A stretch of 64,000 nucleotides of DNA from the NCBI GenBank assembly GCA_905182995.1, contig CAJJDP010000029.1:186001-250000 (forward strand), written 5' to 3'. Shown one piece after another: positions 47,894 through 59,397 of the stretch. The stretch comes from Paramecium octaurelia (taxonomy: Eukaryota; Ciliophora; Oligohymenophorea; Peniculida; Parameciidae). The position numbers and the translations under genes are program-made. Every line of letters begins with the position of its first letter. The first letter of the stretch is position 1. The notes beneath the pieces were generated by a model. It did not search any database and was not told the origin of the DNA. It saw nothing but the letters and a program-made list of their open reading frames with translations.

Positions 47894-50166
47894 ATGCTTC
47901 AATAATCATAACCCATTCATCACTCGGTCATTAAATTTGATGATGATGATGTGCCATTGATGTTTGAAGTCTTGCCTTTCGAAGGAAGAGGAGACTATAC
48001 TTATGAGGAATTTCAATAACTCTAAGAGCGGATAGTTTCACATTAATAGATGATGGAAAATTACAAAGTAAATACTTGGGAAACTATGCATTATTATGAA
48101 ACAGTTACTGTTGATAAGTGTAAATCAGCATTCTTGGATAATAATGAGGAGTACCAAGGTATGATAACCATGATTGAGATGTTTAATGCAGAAGTAACTG
48201 TCTTCAGTTCATCAGGTCTTAAATGCCTAGCAAAGGAATGCAAGAATACGTAATGGAATGTGGAGACTATAGTTTTTTCGTTCTCTTGCCAGCATAATCA
48301 GAGAGATATCATTTTTCACTCGTAATAGAGAGTTACAGGCTAAATTCATAAAAAGATGTTACAATTGGGCATTGGAAACAATAACCAAAGTTGATTATCA
48401 AAGTCGTAAACTCGACAGTGATTCGGCACCCACTCGACCACCAACAGGATAAACTAAGAGACCATATAGTAGTGTAACTTAAGCTAAAAGACCTCAGAGT
48501 GCTCTAACAATCAAAAGTATGCGACCATAATCTGGATATCCAACTACAGTGATAGATGGATATGCAGAAACCACTATTGAATAAACTCATCCAGATAGAC
48601 CTGACTCTGGTGTTACTGGTACTATTCGTATTGATTAAATGGTATTTAATTTATTTAAAATATATTAAAGAAGGAATCTCAATACAGCAAAGGAACTTTA
48701 CTCCCAGGAGACATAATTTAAGATTAATTACATGACTATTAAAATGGATTTAGAACAAAGCACGATTCAATGCCTCCTCCAGACCAAAGATTAACAAATT
48801 ACAAAAGAAGGATCATCTAGAATTTTTAAGCACCCAGACCTTTAAGTGCAGTGGATAATACTGATAAAATTAAGATGAAATCAACTTTTCCAAAACCAAT
48901 AAAATCAGCCAAACCTAAAGCCATAGTTGAAGAGAAAGACGAAGAAGTATTTCAAGGAGATCTAGTAGAGAACAATGAGGAAGTGTTATTAAATGAAGAA
49001 GATTTGGCTGCTAGATAAGCTGAGAATGAGGCCAAATTGATCATTTAAGAAGAGGAAGCTAAAAAGAAAGAAAGGACACTTGAACCATAGATAAAAGTGT
49101 TTCTTAATGATGAATAAGTAGAAAACAATTAGAAACCTAGAAACCTTGATTTCGAAACCAGAGATGGTTTTCAATAGTATTAAAATTCTAATCAACCTGA
49201 TGAATTGAATGTTTAGAAGAAATACTAGAAACTTAGAAATAAAGAGGCCCAGCAAAAAAGAGAGGATGAAGAACTAGTTGCTATGATGCATCAATGGTCC
49301 TCCAATAAGGCCAGGGTTGAGAGGGAAATGAATAGGAGAATAGAGAGTGCCACTTATGGTAATAGATTCAGAGAGTTGGAAATGAAGGAAAGACAAAATA
49401 AGGAGAAGGATTACAAGGAGTTAGATAAAGTAAACTTATATCTCTATATGTATAGATCCAAAAGAATCATCAATTAAGTTTGAGTAAGAATAAACCAAAA
49501 TGGGATGATGATTTAAGTGATTTATCAGATGAAGAAGAAGAGGAAATGATTTAAAACAATATCGAGATAGATGGATAAACAGGATTGATTGATGATGATG
49601 GATAGAAACGATAACCTAAAAGAGTACGTCCTTAAACTTGTCAACCTCGAAATTTGAATGATAAACTACCTAATTACTAAAAAGACCCTAAATTCATGAA
49701 TAATACTGATTTTAGAGGGCTTGAGTCCCAGATATCAAAGCATAATATAAACAAAGTCAAAAAGCTTCATGGCAATATCATAGGATTATAGGAAGAAGAT
49801 GAAGCAAATCGTCTCAAACCTGAGTAGAGTATGTCTATCTATGGAAAACAATTACCCTTAACTCAGCAATAAAAGAGACCTTTGTCTGCAATATTGGCTG
49901 CATAACCCTTGGATTAAGTGCGTTATGATTAATTATAAGTAATTATTGTTTTGAATGATAAGGAAATAGAAGAGATCAAATTGAGATTGGCTAAGAAGGG
50001 AGTTGCTGTTCCAGTTTAAAAATTAGTCAATGCATTATTGATTCCAGATCCAATAAATCTAAAGGATCCTGAAGGAAACTCATTGCCGCCACCTGGATTT
50101 GGAATGAAAGTTGATCCATTTGCTAAGAAAAAAAAGTCAAAAAAAAAAAAGAAAAGCAAGAAATGA
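47894..50166 (+). CDS. Large charged coiled-coil protein with Lys-rich tail, 718 aa
   Basis: Introns of 37, 29 (AAG end), 26 and 24 (AAG end) nt leave exactly 719 codons. An acidic N-terminal region (HSVIKFDDDDVPLMFEVLPF) is followed by a helical block (GMWRLQFFRSLASIIREIS, FIKRCYNWALETITKV). A Pro/Ser/Arg-rich segment with repeated KRPxS motifs comes next, then a long Lys/Glu coiled coil (AEEAKKKERTLE-like; ATYGNRFRELEMKERQNKEK). Further acidic linkers follow, and the tail ends in nearly pure lysine (KKKSKKKKKKSKK). The conserved-looking WSSNKARVEREMNRRIE helix suggests a family, but I do not recognise it. Possibly ciliary or nucleolar. There is no enzymatic motif. Confidence 0.65.
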
Positions 50167-50405
50167 GTTACTATATCAATTTAATTTATTTCTTTTTAGT
50201 GATAAAAATTAATTATTGAATATCTGTGAATTAAACCAAAACTATTGAATATTTAATGACAGAATAACTATTTATATACATGTCTGATCAGCACTATGAT
50301 ACTTCTGACCTTCCCTTAGGAGATATCCTCAAAGACATCTAATTGCCACAAGCTTTAACATTTAGATATTTTATTGGACTAGTTTTAATTCTGTCTTCAA
50401 CTTGA
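50167..50405. other. Convergent spacer or alternative 3' end of the downstream minus-strand gene
   Basis: If the minus-strand gene at 50406-51113 has a 25-nt AAG-ending intron (GTATTTATATATTCC...ATCAAAG), its frame would extend to TGA near 50308. Otherwise this is spacer. Confidence 0.35.
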
Positions 50406-51113
50406 TCAGATTAGGTATTTGCCAATATTCTCCTTGCCTATCTTGGTTCTTCCTTAGCTTCTTCTTTACAGGTTGGATTGGATTAGTAATTTTAGATTAA
50501 GTGTTCCTTTGGGAATAATAGCTTAGCCTTTGATAATGGAATATATAAATACCTAAGATAATTAGACTGATTGATTGGCTCTATCTTCCACTAATGTAAC
50601 TTTGCTCTTAAATTCACTGGCCACATCTTTGAAAGACTCAGGGAGAGCAGTTTAATTATTACTTCCTTACAACTTTTTTTTTGCTAATAAACTCTTCAAA
50701 CTTTCTAATTATTCTACTGCTTTTTGAAGAACAACAAGCTCGAAGGTAGTTGTTTTAAGTAGACTTTGAGTTGGATGCTGATTCAGTTTTTGGCTCAAGA
50801 CTTGAATTTGATTATTGGCATTCTCCAGTTATTTCTTGAGACTCTAATTCTCTCTCTCCAAAGCTGAGAGTCTTAAGGCCATATTTTCGTAAGATTATCC
50901 ATTGGGGAGATTGCTGGACTGCCTATTTTAAAGTCTCATATCTGCTGAGTAATGGTTGTCTTTATCACCTTGGTCGTAGTATTGTTTGGGTTGAGAGTGG
51001 GTGGGTGTAAGAGGTAAAGGAGGAACAACTCTTTGGTGAGGAGAATTGGAGGTATGTCTCTGAGGTTAATGATATGCTTGTGGTGTAAGTGGTTAAGGGT
51101 AATGTTGCTACAT
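50406..51113 (-). CDS. Pro/Gln-rich N-terminus with coiled coil, about 235 aa
   Basis: Without introns this is a 236-codon frame from ATG 51113. The first 60 residues are His/Pro/Gln/Ser-rich (MQQHYPQPLTPQAYHQPQ; VVPPLPLTPTHSQPKQYY). A predicted coiled coil follows (MALRLSALERENQSLKKQLE and onward, with regular Leu/Asn heptads). Then comes a helical region with SFKDVASEFKSKVTLVEDRA and a globular-looking tail with KGQAIIPKGTLNLKLL. An alternative splice would replace that tail with a charged Glu/Lys-rich one. The composition suggests a scaffold or condensate-prone protein. No family recognised. Confidence 0.6.
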
Positions 51114-51276
51114 CGAATAAAAATATTAACAGTCAGATGTTTTAATGAGAATTAGATATTTTTTAAAAGATTGAATAATTTAAGACAGAATTTATCCAAA
51201 ATCTTTGACAAGTACAATTTCATAAAATCAAAAAAGACTTTTTATTATTATATATATATAATTATAAGCAGTTAAC

Positions 51277-53356
51277 ATGCAATATACTTAGTACAGCAGA
51301 ATCAAACCGCTTGGAGAGGGTGCTTATGGCAAAGCTTATTTGGTGAAGGATGTAAAGGATGGGTATGAAGGTTTGATTTATTGTAAGTTCACTATGGGTT
51401 TAAAAATAAATCGACATTAATGCGATGACAGAAAAAGAGAAGATCGAAACCTACAGGGAATTTAAAGTGCTACAATAACTGCAGCATCCCAACATCATCA
51501 AGTTCAGAGATGTGTACATTACGACCTAGGGGAAACTCTGCATCATCATGGAATATGCTGATAGTAAATTTATCTCCCTATTCTATTTAGGAGGCGACTT
51601 AGCTTAAATACTTAAGAACTAGAATGGAAAGCAACTCTCAGAGAATTAAATTTTGGATTGGTTTACCCAAATTTGTTTGGCTCTTAAGCATGTTCACGAT
51701 CGTAAAATCCTACATCGAGATTTGAAATGCTAGAACATCTTCATTACCAAAACTAATCGCATTAAGTTGGGTGATTTTGGAATTGCCAGGGTGCTGTCAC
51801 ACACCTTAGAGAATGCAAAAACCTAAATTGGAACACCTTATTATCTCTCTCCAGAAATAATAGAATCTAAACCTTATTCATACGCAGTATTTAAATCAAT
51901 TAATGTAGAGTGATATTTGGTCGGTAGGTATTGTCCTGTATGAGATGTGCATGTTGAAACCTCCTTTTGAAGCTGAGAGTCTGCCTTTCCTTTGTCTAAA
52001 AATTTGCAAAGGCAGTTTCTCCAATATCTCCTCCATCTACTCATCCGACTTAAATGCCATTATCAAGCAATTACTATAATCAAACCCAAACAGAAGACCA
52101 ACTATTAATAAAATATTGAGTAATTTTCAATTCATTTAATTTCAGAAATCCCACTAATTGTCAAAAGAATTAAGGAATTTCTGAGTCAAAGCATTCAACA
52201 AAATGAATTCTCCCATACCGTATTGCATAATCAAGTAAAATTATTGTTTCAAATCAAGAGATTAGATATAGCTACCAAAATAGATGAAATTAAAGTTCTT
52301 GACGATCTACCCAAACCTCCCAGTCTAGTTAACCAATAATCCAGTGGACCCATCTACTAAAACCCAGTTCCTCTTGTCAAAGCCAACAACTCTACTCCAA
52401 ATAACATTCAAAATACTCCAAAACCTTCCCAGCCTAAATAAGTACAATAACCTTAGAAACCACTTCCTTCCAAAAGAGAAAGATCTTTTACTCCACAAAA
52501 GAATCAAATACAGAAAAAAAATAATATCCAAGTCTCAAAAAACAACCCCATCATTAATCTTGCTAAAAATGACAGCAAAAAGAAAGTAGATCAAGTTCAA
52601 TCAACCAATCAAATTCCATAAACTAAAAGAGATTCGCAACTTGATCAAAATCCTAAGAAGTCTAAATTAGCCAACAATGTTAGTTCACCCTCCTTGCAAT
52701 AAAAACAACCCCTTTAAAAACCATTATTACAATAATAACCTTCCCAATAATAGTTAAAATAGTAATAACCTTAGTAAAAAATTGAAAGTTTTGAAAACAT
52801 AAATGAATATGATGATACAGAATAAGATGAAGTACAAATGGACTATGGAATTAAATTTGATTAATCTGACGATAAAAATGCTAGTGAAGATGCCAAAATC
52901 TTTGCAAAAATGGAAGAAGCTGTAAAAATCATAATTTATATGATTAGCTAATTGAAAAGGAAGATATTGATGAGTAATTTGAACAAACCAAAAAAAGAAT
53001 TATGGAAAGCGAAGGCTAAGCGGAAATACTCGTTGAAGAAGAAGAATAGGAAGTCTAAGACAGTGTATAACCTGTAAGTGAGTCAAGTCAATTATCCTTC
53101 CTTGGAAAATCTAATGGAGTACTTCAATTAAGGACATTATTAGAATAAGTATTAGGAGCCAATAAAACACAATAAGCCTTCAAAATATTATTAAAGTAAT
53201 ATGATGTTTAATTAGAGTGAATTGAATACAAAACCCTTAGAGGATGTAGAAAAACACGGGTAAAATTATTATCAGAAATTGCTACCCTTTTTATCTTTAG
53301 AAGAACGCAAGAATTTTGTTCCGCTTCTTTTTTAACTAATAGTGTTAACATAATGA
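51277..53356 (+). CDS. NEK-like serine/threonine protein kinase with long C-terminal extension
   Basis: Six introns of 25, 27, 22, 26, 26 and 22 nt give exactly 644 codons. The kinase domain (residues about 4-260) is complete: glycine loop LGEGAYGKAYLV, beta-3 Lys in SLWVQKQIDI, helix C Glu in ETYREFKVL, catalytic loop ILHRDLKCQNIF, DFG in LGDFGIAR, activation segment GTPYYLSPE and SDIWSVGIVLYEM. The HRDLKxQNxF plus GTPYYLSPE combination is typical of NIMA-related kinases, which are massively expanded in ciliates and act on cilia and cell division. The C-terminal 380 residues are Pro/Gln/Lys-rich, then acidic, ending in a helical domain (RTLLEQVLGANKTQQAFKIL, YYQKLLPFLSLEERKNF). The last intron ends GAG and is the least certain. 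Confidence 0.9.
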
Positions 53357-53390
53357 TTAATTTAATTTTGAAAATTAAATCAGATTTTTA

Positions 53391-53891
53391 TCATTTCTTC
53401 TATTTTTAACTTGGAATAGCACTGGCTGGTCTCTTCCTTTATTATTATTTCAATTTTTCTTTTTCTTCGGAAATCTTTAATGGCCTCTTTTTAGATCCTT
53501 CTTTTAATTATTAGAGTCTTAAAAATTCATCCTACTTGATTTGTTTTTCTTCAACTATTCTACCTCCTTGAGTAACTACCCATGATTTCACATTTTATAG
53601 ATTTGCTGAATCCAAATGTTTTATGATAATCTTATGCTATTTGATTTACCCTTGCTTATTTTTAACAACATCAATATCAACAATATTCATTTAATGTATG
53701 TTGAGTTGGTTTGTCAATTTTTCCCAGTTAACCTCTTTGCCCATTCCTCTTATTGTAAGTTCTGTATAAAAACTCTTGGTAAAGAGTGTCTCATCCTTCT
53801 CAAGTGTTTTTCCTGGAGATCCTTAAGGTGATTTTGATGCACTTTTTGGTTGCTATAATTTAATTTGATTTTAATTTTGCTTATCCAACAT
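53391..53891 (-). CDS. Hypothetical protein, 166 aa
   Basis: An intronless 167-codon frame from ATG 53891. After a Gln/Lys/Ser-rich arm (KSASKSPQGSPGKTLEKD) there is a compact central domain (LFTKSFYTELTIRGMGKEVN, WEKLTNQLNIHQMNIVDIDV, HKIIIKHLDSANLQNVKSWV). A Lys/Arg-rich tail ends PASAIPSQKQKK. The stop lies 34 bp from the convergent NEK kinase stop. The basic tail suggests nuclear or RNA contact. Overlapping plus-strand frames are T-rich chance frames. No family recognised. Confidence 0.55.
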
Positions 53892-55123
53892 TTGATCGTA
53901 ATATTTATGGGTGTCCATTTATGAACTCATGCCTTTCAACAATTATCTCTGATGATAATTTACTCCATATAATTCACTTTCCTACAATTAATCTTATTGA
54001 GGTCTTTTCACAGATGTTTATTAAGGCTTTTATTGATAATATTTTTCTAATCCATTGCCGAATACATCAGAAAAATTTGGGTTTTTTTATTTCAATTCAA
54101 TGTTTGGATTATTAATTTTATTATATAATTTCTCTGGATTCTGTAATTAATTCAAAATCTACTTCTTCTGATCCTTTTTAAACTATTGTTTCTCTTGTTT
54201 TTATTATTTCTTAACTTCGTTTTCTTAAGGTTATGGTTCCACCGACTTTTGTTTCTCATTGAATGAGGCAGTTTATATCATCTAATTATTTTCATTCATT
54301 AAGTTATAAGCATTTGGCTTTTAATCTACGTTGAGATCATATTGTTTTTATCTTCCATTCTGTTATTCTTATGACTTAGATTAGTGCTTTTGTTGTTATT
54401 GATGTTATTGCAGAAATAATTAGTATTATTGCTGTTACATTTATAAAAATTGTTCTTCTGTTAGATCAGAATAGTTAGGAACTTACTCATGTTCAATTCT
54501 TTAATGGGGACTGGTTTAAGGTCTGCTTTGAATAATTTGAGAATTAGGGATTTAATAGGAGAGTTGATCAGATTTCTGATTACCCTTTACATTTTAACTA
54601 TTCCACCAAAAAATGTCATAGGGAAGCAGTTCTAATTTAAATTTAAATACTACTTTCAGCATTTTAATTAGCTACAGCCTTAATCTGAATCTAATCTTTT
54701 TAAGGGAGATGAAAAATGTTGCTTTGTTATTACTTTGCTTTTAATATTTTTGAAACATTAAAAGGCGATTCCTCTGAGAGAACCTTCGATTAATGGCTAA
54801 TTATTTGTTATTCATTAGGTCCCTACTAATGAAAGTTATTCTCATATCCTGCAGGGTTTTTTTGATTTTTCAGTTAAGACATTAATTTTTTAAATAAAAT
54901 AATATAAAGTATCCTAATAAAATTATGAAAATCTAGTTTTAACTCAATTATTAACTAATCTTACTCATACACGCTTATTAAACTTTATAAAATGGTTCAA
55001 TTTATGCATTTACTTTGAATATCCTTGTCTTCTACTTTACATTCGATTCATAATACATATTTGTTGAGTATAAATTACCGTAAATAAATTTTAAGATGTA
55101 TCAATATAAAGAATACGATATAT
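53892..55123. other. Pyrimidine-rich intergenic region, no convincing gene
   Basis: About 1.2 kb with a strong T bias on the plus strand. A plus-strand frame from about 53921 to 54690 has protein-like stretches but is broken by several TGA codons, and the minus strand is equally broken. I could not find introns that repair it. It may be an eroded gene or simply spacer that holds both divergent promoters. Confidence 0.4.
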
Positions 55124-56460
55124 ATGAAAATTCCAACTAACTTTTGGAAACTATTCTACATGAATTCAATTTTGATGATGCACTTAAGTTTATGCTTAGC
55201 TCTGACAGCATTATTACCGTAAATCGCGGAATAGAATGGTTATGTGGATTTGGGCAATTATTCGATTTTGGCAATCTATATGGCAGAATTCATTTTTAAT
55301 ATACTCTCACCTGCTTACTTAAAAAACAGAAAATTCAATATAGCATTTACTTTTCAAGCTTTACTAGTGGTGCCTAGCTTTTTTGCTTCTGAGTATATTT
55401 AATAGAAATTGTAGTTATCTTACAAATTGCCGAAACGGTGATGATAGCGCATGGATATGTAAGCCTCAGATTCTCAGTCCAATAAGCATAATTTTTACTT
55501 TTATTTTAGGAGCAGGACTAGGAGGATACTTTGTTGTATAAAACTATTATGTAAGTCAATGTGCAACAGCAGAATCATCTGAGATAATGTTTAGTACAAC
55601 CTACATCCTAATGGGGCTATCATCTATGCTAAGTGGGTTTTACTCTAAGTTAATGCTGAGGCTGGTATCTAGGTCGACATTTTTTTGGGTGACTGGTTTC
55701 ATAGAATTGGGATTATCTATGCTATTTTCATTCATCCGAACTCCATAGAAGATGGAAATGCTCGTGAGTGGTGCTAAAGTCAATGATTCAGAAATAGAAA
55801 AGGAAACTAATAAAGAGGAAGATTCAATAAAATAAAATATTCTGGACATGTATAAGGTGTTTTTGGATAAGAGTACTTACATATATTATCCATTATTCTG
55901 GATGACAGGAGTAATAATTGGATTCGAATATGGTTTACTATATTAATTTATAAATAAATCATTGGAAAAGAATGACTATGATGAATAAACTATTAATGAG
56001 AAAACAGCTGAAGTCTATTTATTCGTAGGAATTGCTTAAACTTTAGGAGCTTTATTGAATGGAATTATAAAGAAAACTTTAAAATCATAAACAAGTATAG
56101 TGCTTTACACAAATTTGCTAAGCATTATTGTTATTTTGGCATTAGTAGAATCCTTCATTGATAGTTTCAACATAACTATAATTCTTGGATTCTTCTTGTA
56201 AATTTATAGTTTATTTTAGAGGACTAGCTGACATAAGTGGATAGTTCAATTCTGCAATAACAATTTCAGAAAAATATAAGGATGCTCTGCCTGTGTATGG
56301 AATTTACTTTTGCTTTTAAAATCTTTCGATTGCACTTGTGATTATACAGGCCACGTTATTAGAGTATGTGCATTTGGGATACAATTTATTCTTAATAGGA
56401 ATTTCTCAGATTGTAGTGAACTTGGCTATGCATTACGTAAATAGAAAGAAGGCTGAATGA
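55124..56460 (+). CDS. UNC93-like / MFS-type membrane transporter
   Basis: Two 22-nt introns (GTATATTTAAT...TTGTAG and GTAAATTTATAG...TTTTAG) leave 431 codons. The protein begins MKIPTNFWKLFYMNSILMM and has about eleven hydrophobic segments, with a central charged cytosolic loop (SDSEIEKETNKEEDSI region). Family-type features are an early helix ending ALLPQI, a NYSILAIYMAEFIFNILSPA helix like the UNC93 LGxxSLAxxYxxFxxxxLxSP motif, and a GAGLGGYFVVQNYYV segment like UNC93 GxGAAxLWxxQGxY. It would be a membrane transporter or channel regulator. Substrate unknown. The ATG at 55097 opens another frame; 55124 gives the conserved N-terminal helix. Confidence 0.78.
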
Positions 56461-56525
56461 GAAATACAATTAAATATTTTGATATAAGAAATGCTAAGAA
56501 AAATACTTCAGTTTGCTTAATTATA

Positions 56526-57348
56526 TCAATCGGAATATTATGGTATTGAAGCTGATGACTTGTCTTTTTTACATCTATTACATCTCCTTCTTCTAGCAAA
56601 ATTGAAATTTCCACAACTGTAACATTTCCAATCATTTGGATTTGGAACATACCTCTTGGTTTTTTCATTCTAAGAAAAGACTTTAGAGAAATTATGAATA
56701 CTTTTGCAGCCTTTTCTCTACTCTTCTTACATCTGTTACATTCCGTACGATGACGGAAATTGATATTATAACAATACTTGCATTTCCAATTATCCTCATT
56801 ATGTAAAAAGGAAAAATGTGTTTTCTTTTGTCTACAAAAAGATTAGGTATATAATATAATCATACTTACTATGGCTCCTGCTACTGCTAATACTAGAATC
56901 ACTACTACTAAAAGAAGAACTACTATTACTCGCTTTCAATAATAGGAATAACAATAAAACCTCTCTTTCTCTTCTTCCTTTTGTCCTTCTTTGATTTATC
57001 TGACTTACCAGCCTTCTTCTTTTTTGTTCCCTCTTCTGAATATACATAATACAAAAAATTCAAATACCATTCAAACTAATACTATTACTGCTTATACTAT
57101 CAAGAGGTGTTGGCGGTTAAGGAGGAATGTAATATTATGGCACTGAACATACAATTAACTTTATTACTTTGAGGCGATGCATAAAAGCCATACCCATTTT
57201 GATTCAATTATGGGAATTGCTATTATTCAAATCCATATATTTAATGTTGTTGAGAGTTGTAAACCTACTAAAACATGGGTGCTTGAGGTTACCCTTATTG
57301 AGTTGAATTATCAAATGGAAACTTTTAAGAATGATTTTGATAACTCAT
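56526..57348 (-). CDS. RanBP2-type zinc-finger, Ser/Arg-like RNA-binding protein (ZRANB2-like)
   Basis: Five introns (25, 32, 28, 34 and 32 nt) leave exactly 224 codons. The first 75 residues are a Gln/Tyr/Pro-rich low-complexity region (MSYQNHSQKFPFDNSTQQG...). Then come a Lys-rich block (KKKKAGKSDKSKKDKRKKRK) and a Ser-rich block (ASNSSSSFSSSDSSISSSRS). Two RanBP2-type zinc fingers follow: DNWKCKYCYNINFRHRTECN RC and NDWKCYSCGNFNFARRRRCN RC, with the WxCxxC...NF..R..CxxC pattern that in ZRANB2 binds single-stranded GGU RNA. It is likely nuclear and involved in splicing. The stop is 65 bp from the convergent transporter stop. Confidence 0.85.
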
Positions 57349-57989
57349 TAATATTAATAAATGCATTTCTAAAATGATTCCCTATAGTTCTAATAGATTC
57401 TTATTTTCATTTGAATCCACTCCCTATTGAAATCTCCCTTTCATCTATTTGCTAAGATATAGTTGTCTGAATTATACAGAATATAACGCCTTCTTCCTTA
57501 ATTGAATTAGAATCTAATTATCTTTAAGATGGAGATATATAATTTGTATAAAATTCCTTATTGCCGAAAAACCAAAAAATTCAATACCAAAAACTATTTG
57601 ATTACAATCCTATCTTGGAAATAATTATATTATTCTTTTTCAAAGATGTTCAAAGAGCCAGGACATTTTAAGATTGCAGCTGATTAAATCAAATATAACC
57701 AATCATTATACTAGACATGCTGATCATAAAAATTGGAATGTAAGTTGAATTTGAATTCAAAAAATATACTATATTGTTAATGTTCCAAGGTCATGAACCT
57801 AATGCATTTTTAAGAATACATTAGGGATCAAACGCTTGGATGCTTTTTGTTATTTCCTTCTAGTTGCGATTAGAGTAGAATTTAATCTAATTTAATCTTT
57901 GATCAAAGAAGGTATAAATAGTGAACATTTTTTTGCTATTAATTTATTATTATTAATAAGAACTTATATTATGGGAATAAGTAAGGCAA
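57349..57989. other. Region between two minus-strand genes, one weak plus-strand frame
   Basis: A plus-strand stretch around 57395-57690 reads smoothly (PSSLIELESNYLQDGDIQ, LLPKNQKIQYQKLFDYN) if an 18-nt intron is allowed. It lacks a start codon and a domain, so it is not called. The remainder is AT-rich spacer that should include the promoter of the zinc-finger gene. Confidence 0.35.
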
Positions 57990-58997
57990 TCAATAAATTC
58001 TGTATTTTTTGATCAAATGTTATTTTTTCCCCCAATAAATCAAATTGATGATCCCAAAAATAATCAAGAATGGACCAACACAGAGACACGGTAGCGTTAT
58101 TACTAAGATAGGATCTGAGAATTATCCATTATTGTGTAGAAGTACATACTTCTTAGTTTCTGCAAAGGCGTCATTGGTTTCTAATATTAAATCAATGTTA
58201 GTATTTACTAATCTGAATGTTAACTGTATATATGCCTGGTTCCAAATCTTAATCGATTCTTCCCCACAATTTACGAAACCTACTTAATGGAGATGGTCTC
58301 ATCCAATTTATAAATCTTTCTAATTTAAATGAAGATAATCACCTGATTCCATGTCTATCCACTGCTTATCCAAGTTAATGTTCGTATACTTTTCTCTATC
58401 CGATTCCCATGAAATACCTTGATCGGTGATTGAAATTTATTTACCATCTTTATTCAACGAAAATTCATCTTAAATATAATTTAATTTTCAGGATTACCAT
58501 TCATATATGAATACGCAGCTATGCCACAAGGTATTGCTATGTCATCTTGTGCTAGAGCTTTACCAGTAACACTCAAAGTTTTCCCCATTTCTTGATTGGT
58601 TTTATATTGATCACAGATTGAAGTATCAAAATCTGAGTCTCCATACAATTAATCATAGGGGATGCTGTTAAAATATTTGTCTGTGTTTTAGAAGAAAGAG
58701 GAAACCTCGTATGAAAAAAATACAGGAGATTTCATTTTAGATGGTACATCAATATTGATCTACAATTATTGATTACTTAATTTACAAAACACGAATTCTT
58801 TGAAGCACAAATTTCATCATATCTGGTTGATATATATTCATAATCTATGTCAACTGTTTATGATACAATTCCAAATGCAATCAATACCAATCCTGAATTA
58901 GTTTCATAGTCATACCCATAAAGATAAGCAATATTGGATTCAACTTTAAGTATTTCAATCTCCACTCTTTCAACTATTTGGTTTATTCAGAATTCAT
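57990..58997 (-). CDS. CDC50/LEM3 family, P4-ATPase (flippase) beta subunit
   Basis: Five introns (23, 26, 29, 23 and 28 nt) leave exactly 293 codons, close to the family's usual 300-360. In order: a cytosolic start (MNSEQTKQLKEWRLKYLKLN) and a first membrane helix (ILLIFMGLVLIAFGIVSQ). The lumenal domain has KMKSPVFFSYEVSSFFQNTD (CDC50 PVYxYYxLxNFYQNxRRY), IPCGIAAYSYMN (PCGLIAxSxFND), GISWESDREKY and FINWMRPSPLSRFRKLWGRI, the CDC50 WMRxAALPxFRKLYG hallmark. It ends LEPGIYTVNIQ and the second membrane helix ILVITLPCLCVGPFLIIFGI. It escorts lipid flippases from the ER and is needed for their activity. Confidence 0.93.
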
Positions 58998-59397
58998 CTG
59001 CATGTTTTATGCTGTTGGAAATTTTAATTTATAATAATGCAAACAATTTTTCAATTTTTATGTTATCATTATCTACAACCAATTTTATTCAAAATCATAT
59101 CATATCAAAGCAATAGCAATTTTATTTAAATCAAAATACCAAATTCACTTAGTAATATTGTTCGACAGATGCATATTGATGATTTCTTATATGTTTTATT
59201 ATTTATATGACTTAAACATATATATAAGATTTGGTTTTCCTAATTTAAATCGGATTTTAGTGACCTATCACTAGGATTTATGAAAATTGAAGTTCTCATT
59301 CTTTAGTAAAACAAGTTTCAGGATTAATCAAAATTGTAAAATGGTTAAAGAGCTATTTAAATCAAGTGAAGTATTATGGTTATACATATATAATAAA
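58998..59397. other. Intergenic between two minus-strand genes
   Basis: About 400 bp of AT-rich DNA upstream of the CDC50 gene; no motif or competing gene accepted. Confidence 0.45.

Noticed and set aside
53616-54115. Plus-strand open frames suggesting a membrane protein
   Set aside because: 53616-53831 overlaps the coherent minus-strand gene at 53391-53891 and 53921-54115 lies just upstream of it; T-rich DNA gives hydrophobic chance frames when only TGA stops.
57177-57377. Plus-strand open frame of 66 codons
   Set aside because: It is antisense to exon 1 of the RanBP2 zinc-finger gene, whose Gln/Tyr-rich frame, start codon and downstream introns are coherent.
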